Shown here: in pieces, positions 60,774 through 64,000 of the stretch
How positions within the stretch are numbered: the stretch's first letter is position 1
Layout of the letters: each line of letters begins with the position of its first letter
Assembly (NCBI RefSeq): GCF_007992435.1
Contig: NZ_BKAG01000028.1
Location: forward strand, 25,884 to 89,883
Source of the DNA: Prosthecobacter gellanilyticus
GTDB lineage: Bacteria > Verrucomicrobiota > Verrucomicrobiia > Verrucomicrobiales > Verrucomicrobiaceae
DNA length: 64,000 nucleotides
Reading direction: 5' to 3'
Position numbers and translations under genes: made by a program
Notes under the pieces: model-generated
What the model saw: the letters and a program-made list of their open reading frames with translations, nothing else
Told to the model about the DNA's origin: nothing
The model's database searches: none

Positions 60774-63365
60774 ATGCGTTTCCCAGCTTTCGCTCTCGCC
60801 TACACAGCCACGGCTTCCGTGTCGTTGCTGGGGGCAGATTCCACTTCAGCCAAACTCGAGTTCTTCGAAAAAAAGATCCGCCCGATCCTCGTGGAGAACT
60901 GCCACACCTGCCATTCCGCGGACACGAAACCCTCCGGCGGATTGCGTGTCGACGACCGCCAGGGTTTGTTCCTCGGCGGCAATAGCGGACCGGCCATCGT
61001 GCCCGGAGACGCGAAGGCCAGTCTGCTGCTCGAACGCATCCAGCATGCCGATCCCAAGAAGCTCATGCCCAAGGAAGGCGATAAGCTCACCGCCGGGCAG
61101 ATCGCCGATCTCACCACCTGGATCCAGGACGGTGCTGAGTGGCCGCGCGAACGCATCCCGGCCTCTCTGACACGGACAAATCCGGAGTTTGAAAAGCTGA
61201 AGAAGTCTCACTGGGCCTGGCAGCCTCTCACCCAGCCAGCAGTCCCGCCCACAACAGATACAACATGGGCTGAAGATGACCTTGATCGCTTTGTTCTCGC
61301 CAAGCTCGATGAGAAGAAGCTGGCACCCGTAAGGGATGCAGATCGCGTCACCTTGCTGAGACGCGTGACCTTCGATCTCACCGGTCTGCCGCCGACCTCA
61401 CAAGAGATCTCCAGCTTTGTCAGCGATCACTCCAGCGATGCTTTCGCAAAGGTCGTGGACCGTCTGCTGGAGTCACCGGCCTTTGGCGAGCGCTGGGGCA
61501 GACACTGGCTGGATGTGGCCCGCTATGGCGAATCCACCGGCCCTTCGCGAAACATCCCCTACCCTCATGCCTGGAAGTATCGTGACTATGTGATCGATGC
61601 CGTGAATCGTGACGTGCCCTTTGACCGCTTCATTCAGGAGCAGATCGCGGGAGACCTTCTGACTGCGGCCAATGATGATGAGCATGACCGGCAGCTCACG
61701 GCCACCGGATTCCTGGCTCTTGGCGTCAAGGATGTGAACCAGCGCTTCAAGGTCCGCTTCATCATGGACAACGTGGACGAGCAGATCGATGCGGTGACAC
61801 GCTCTGTGTTAGGCCTGAGCGTGAACTGCGCACGCTGCCATGATCACAAGTTCGATCCCATTCCCATGACAGACTATTACGCGCTGGCTGGCATCTTCAC
61901 GAGCACGGAAAACGGCGCGGGTGTGCGTAACAAAATGGGTGGCGGTGGTCTGGACTACTATGATCCGGCCAACCTCGTCCGGCTCTCCTCCACCATCCCG
62001 CCACCGCCTGAGGACAAGGTGAAAACGCTCGAAGCGCAGGTCGCGGAAGCCAAGCAGGCTTTTGAGGAGATTCGCGGCACGCCAGAAGGCCTGAAGCTCG
62101 CCGCGGATGGAAAACCCACGCAGCGCGGCTTCCGCCTGAAGTGGGAAAAACTGCAAGGCGAGCTGCTGGAGCTCACGGATCCTGCCGCACGAGGCTTCGC
62201 GGTGCATGGCGTGCGCGACAGCAAGCAGATCACCGACACGGAAGTGCGCATTCGTGGCGAAGCGGAACGCCTGGGCCCAACGGTTGAGCGAGGATTCCTC
62301 ACCACCTTTGATGTGCCGGGGGCATCGACAGTCAATCGCGAGCAAAGCGGCCGTCTGGAGCTGGCGCAGTGGCTCACCAGCCCGCAGAATCCTCTGACGG
62401 CGCGTGTCATCGTCAATCGCGTATGGCAACATTTGTTCGGCGATGGCATTGTAACCACGGTGGATAATTTCGGTGTGAATGGAGACAAGCCTTCGCACCC
62501 GGAACTGCTGGATCATCTGGCGCAGCGATTCATTGCTCATGGCTGGTCGGTGAAGAAGCTGGTGCGCAGTGTGGTGCTCTCTCACAGCTATCGTCTGGGC
62601 AGTGATGAGCCTGAGGCGAATCGCGAGGCAGATCCTGCAAACCGTCTCGTCTGGCGGCATTCACCTCGTCGACTCAGCGCAGAAGAGATGCGTGACGCCA
62701 TGCTGGCCAGCTCTTCCCAGCTGGTGACGCGTCCAGAAGTCTCCGCCGCGAGCAAGCTGCGCATGGTGGAGATGCGTGACAATGGTCCGGAGGCTGCAGG
62801 CATCCACACGGCCGCGAACCAGGGCCGCGAACGCAGTGTGTATCTGCCGCTGCTTCGGGGTGTCACACCCAAGTCGCTTGAGGCTTTTGATCCTGTGGAG
62901 CAAGGTCTCGTCACCGGTCAGCGCGCATCAACCACGGTGCCCACCCAGGCGCTGTATCTGATGAACTCCACCTTTGTGCGCCAGCAGTCGCTCGCGCTCG
63001 CGGAGAAGCTGCTGAAGCTTCCGGCCGAAGACCGCATCCGTCAGGCATGGCTGCTCACGCTGGGTCGCGAACCTCGTGACAATGAGGAGCGCCGCGCTGC
63101 ACGCCTCATCACGGAGACCGCGTCCGCCTTTCAGCCGGAGATTGTGCCTGCGGTGTTGAAGCCCGCAGACACTCAGCCCGAAGCCCAGCTCACTTCTACC
63201 AACGAAAAACCTGCCGTCATCACACCGGTGAACTCTGACGACGTGGACCGCACGGACATGCGCACGCCTGAAGTCGAGGTGCAGCCTCGTGATGCGCGCA
63301 CCTCCGCCTGGATGAGTTTGGTCCAGGCTCTCTACGCCTCTGCTGAATACCGCTTTCTCCGCTAA
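60774..63365 (+). CDS. Exported DUF1549/DUF1553 protein with PSCyt1 haem motif
   Basis: ATG 60774 gives 863 residues with a signal peptide (FALAYTATASVSLLGA). The PSCyt1 cytochrome-like domain carries canonical C43-H-T-C-H47 (ENCHTCHSADTKPSGGLRVD). Then follow DUF1549 (LDRFVLAKLDEKKL, LLRRVTFDLTGLPPT, WGRHWLDVARYGEST) with a second CARCH at 352-356 in the family's CxxCHDHKFDPI motif, a helical insert, and DUF1553 (RVIVNRVWQHLFGDGIVTTVDNFG; SYRLGSDEP; NRLVWRHSPRRLSAEEMRDAML). Length and order are typical. The DUF1501 gene follows after 6 bases, the standard pair in Planctomycetes and Verrucomicrobia. A periplasmic redox role is suspected but unproven. Confidence 0.93.
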   Translation: MRFPAFALAYTATASVSLLGADSTSAKLEFFEKKIRPILVENCHTCHSADTKPSGGLRVDDRQGLFLGGNSGPAIVPGDAKASLLLERIQHADPKKLMPKEGDKLTAGQIADLTTWIQDGAEWPRERIPASLTRTNPEFEKLKKSHWAWQPLTQPAVPPTTDTTWAEDDLDRFVLAKLDEKKLAPVRDADRVTLLRRVTFDLTGLPPTSQEISSFVSDHSSDAFAKVVDRLLESPAFGERWGRHWLDVARYGESTGPSRNIPYPHAWKYRDYVIDAVNRDVPFDRFIQEQIAGDLLTAANDDEHDRQLTATGFLALGVKDVNQRFKVRFIMDNVDEQIDAVTRSVLGLSVNCARCHDHKFDPIPMTDYYALAGIFTSTENGAGVRNKMGGGGLDYYDPANLVRLSSTIPPPPEDKVKTLEAQVAEAKQAFEEIRGTPEGLKLAADGKPTQRGFRLKWEKLQGELLELTDPAARGFAVHGVRDSKQITDTEVRIRGEAERLGPTVERGFLTTFDVPGASTVNREQSGRLELAQWLTSPQNPLTARVIVNRVWQHLFGDGIVTTVDNFGVNGDKPSHPELLDHLAQRFIAHGWSVKKLVRSVVLSHSYRLGSDEPEANREADPANRLVWRHSPRRLSAEEMRDAMLASSSQLVTRPEVSAASKLRMVEMRDNGPEAAGIHTAANQGRERSVYLPLLRGVTPKSLEAFDPVEQGLVTGQRASTTVPTQALYLMNSTFVRQQSLALAEKLLKLPAEDRIRQAWLLTLGREPRDNEERRAARLITETASAFQPEIVPAVLKPADTQPEAQLTSTNEKPAVITPVNSDDVDRTDMRTPEVEVQPRDARTSAWMSLVQALYASAEYRFLR

Positions 63366-63371
63366 CCCGTC

Positions 63372-64000
63372 ATGCATCCCTTTTCTCATCTCTCACGCCG
63401 CGCCGCGCTGCAGACCACCGCCGCAGGCTTCGGTTACATGGCCTTCAACGGGCTCCAGGCCGCCGAGGCCATCCGCCAGGGCAGGCCCCTGAAGCCTCTG
63501 GCGCCGCGTGATCCGCATTTCCCCGCCAAGGCCAAGCGCATCATCTTTGTCTTCATGGAAGGATCGATGTCGCAGCACGATACCTTTGAGTACAAGCCCG
63601 AGCTTTTCAAAAACGACGGCAAGCCAGGCTCCGGTGGTGGCAAGCTCACGGCTTCCAAATTCAGGTTCAGCCAGCATGGCCAGACCGGCTCATGGTTCTC
63701 CGAGTTGCTGCCAAACATCGCCAAACACGCGGACAAGCTCACCTGGCTGCGCGGCCTGCATACTGACACACCGGCGCATCCACAGGCTGTCGTGCAACTT
63801 CACACAGGCAGCGCCAATGCCGCGCTCACCCGGCCCAGCATGGGTGCCTGGCTGCTGTATGGCCTGGGCACGCCGAACCAGGATCTTCCCGGTTACATCA
63901 CCATCAATCCGCCGCCGAACTTCGGCGGGGCGGTGAACTATGGGAGCGCCTTCCTGCCTGCGCACTACCAAGGCACGCGCATAACGGATCAGGGTTATAG
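63372..64000 (+). CDS. Tat-exported DUF1501 protein (partial, runs off the window)
   Basis: ATG 63372 opens a frame without stop to the end of the window (about 209 residues). The start has a twin-arginine signal (HLSRRAALQTTAAGFGYMAF). The DUF1501 hallmarks follow: AKRIIFVFMEGSMSQHDTFEYKPEL, SGGGKLTASKFRFSQHGQTG, SELLPNIAKHADKLTWLRGLH, the H-rich segment TDTPAHPQAVVQLHTG and RPSMGAWLLYGLG. DUF1501 belongs to the alkaline-phosphatase/sulfatase-like superfamily and is almost always paired with a DUF1549/DUF1553 gene, as here. The common name 'sulfatase-like' does not prove activity. The C-terminal half lies outside the window. Confidence 0.92.
   Translation, partial: MHPFSHLSRRAALQTTAAGFGYMAFNGLQAAEAIRQGRPLKPLAPRDPHFPAKAKRIIFVFMEGSMSQHDTFEYKPELFKNDGKPGSGGGKLTASKFRFSQHGQTGSWFSELLPNIAKHADKLTWLRGLHTDTPAHPQAVVQLHTGSANAALTRPSMGAWLLYGLGTPNQDLPGYITINPPPNFGGAVNYGSAFLPAHYQGTRITDQGY

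Overview
The window reads as a chromosomal segment of a member of the Verrucomicrobiota, most like the Verrucomicrobiaceae/Prosthecobacter group. This is inferred from gene content: two DUF1549/DUF1553 cytochrome-type proteins with a DUF1501 partner, a secreted sulfatase, a Tat-exported sugar-isomerase-like protein, a giant filamentous-haemagglutinin protein with its own Ton machinery, high GC, weak Shine-Dalgarno usage and many exported proteins. No phage, integrase, transposase or CRISPR array was seen.

Layout. 1-16.5 kb holds small independent units: an M14-type deacylase and a lipoprotein hydrolase; a DUF1549/DUF1553 protein with a large exported partner; a LysR regulator divergent from an FMN-binding protein and a DUF1348 protein; a sulfatase convergent with a beta-helix protein; a small membrane protein and polyphosphate kinase converging on a REP/MITE-like palindromic element; and a Thr-rich EF-hand protein. 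16.6-41.6 kb is one surface/secretion region: a Calx-beta adhesin, an exported protein with PstS-like features, then a tightly packed operon of TpsB transporter, DUF2341-LamG-ExbB fusion, ExbD, TonB, putative porin, coiled-coil protein, PpiC-type isomerase and a 3763-residue TpsA-type exoprotein. 41.8-45.4 kb is housekeeping: tRNA-Arg(ACG), lepB, frr, a left-handed beta-helix protein and plsY. 45.5-60.4 kb is a type II secretion / type IV pilus-like locus (two GspE/PilB ATPases, GspF, pseudopilin, then GspL-, GspM- and possibly GspC-like proteins and a secretin), split by three opposite-strand genes. 60.4-64 kb is a DUF1549/DUF1553 plus DUF1501 pair that runs off the window.

How the genes work together. 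The 22-41.6 kb operon plausibly exports a very large fibrous surface protein through TpsB, with a periplasmic isomerase as chaperone and a dedicated ExbB-ExbD-TonB set serving the outer-membrane components. The 45-60 kb locus would build a trans-envelope secretion or pilus machine.

The least expected signal is in non-coding DNA. The long leaders of the Calx-beta adhesin (16756-16840) and of the second DUF1549 gene (60598-60689) share a TCATA-N9-TATGA inverted repeat, followed by a similar three-way-junction fold whose basal stems pair in both copies despite different sequence. It fits no riboswitch class I can recall. All statements are from reading the sequence; no database search was run.
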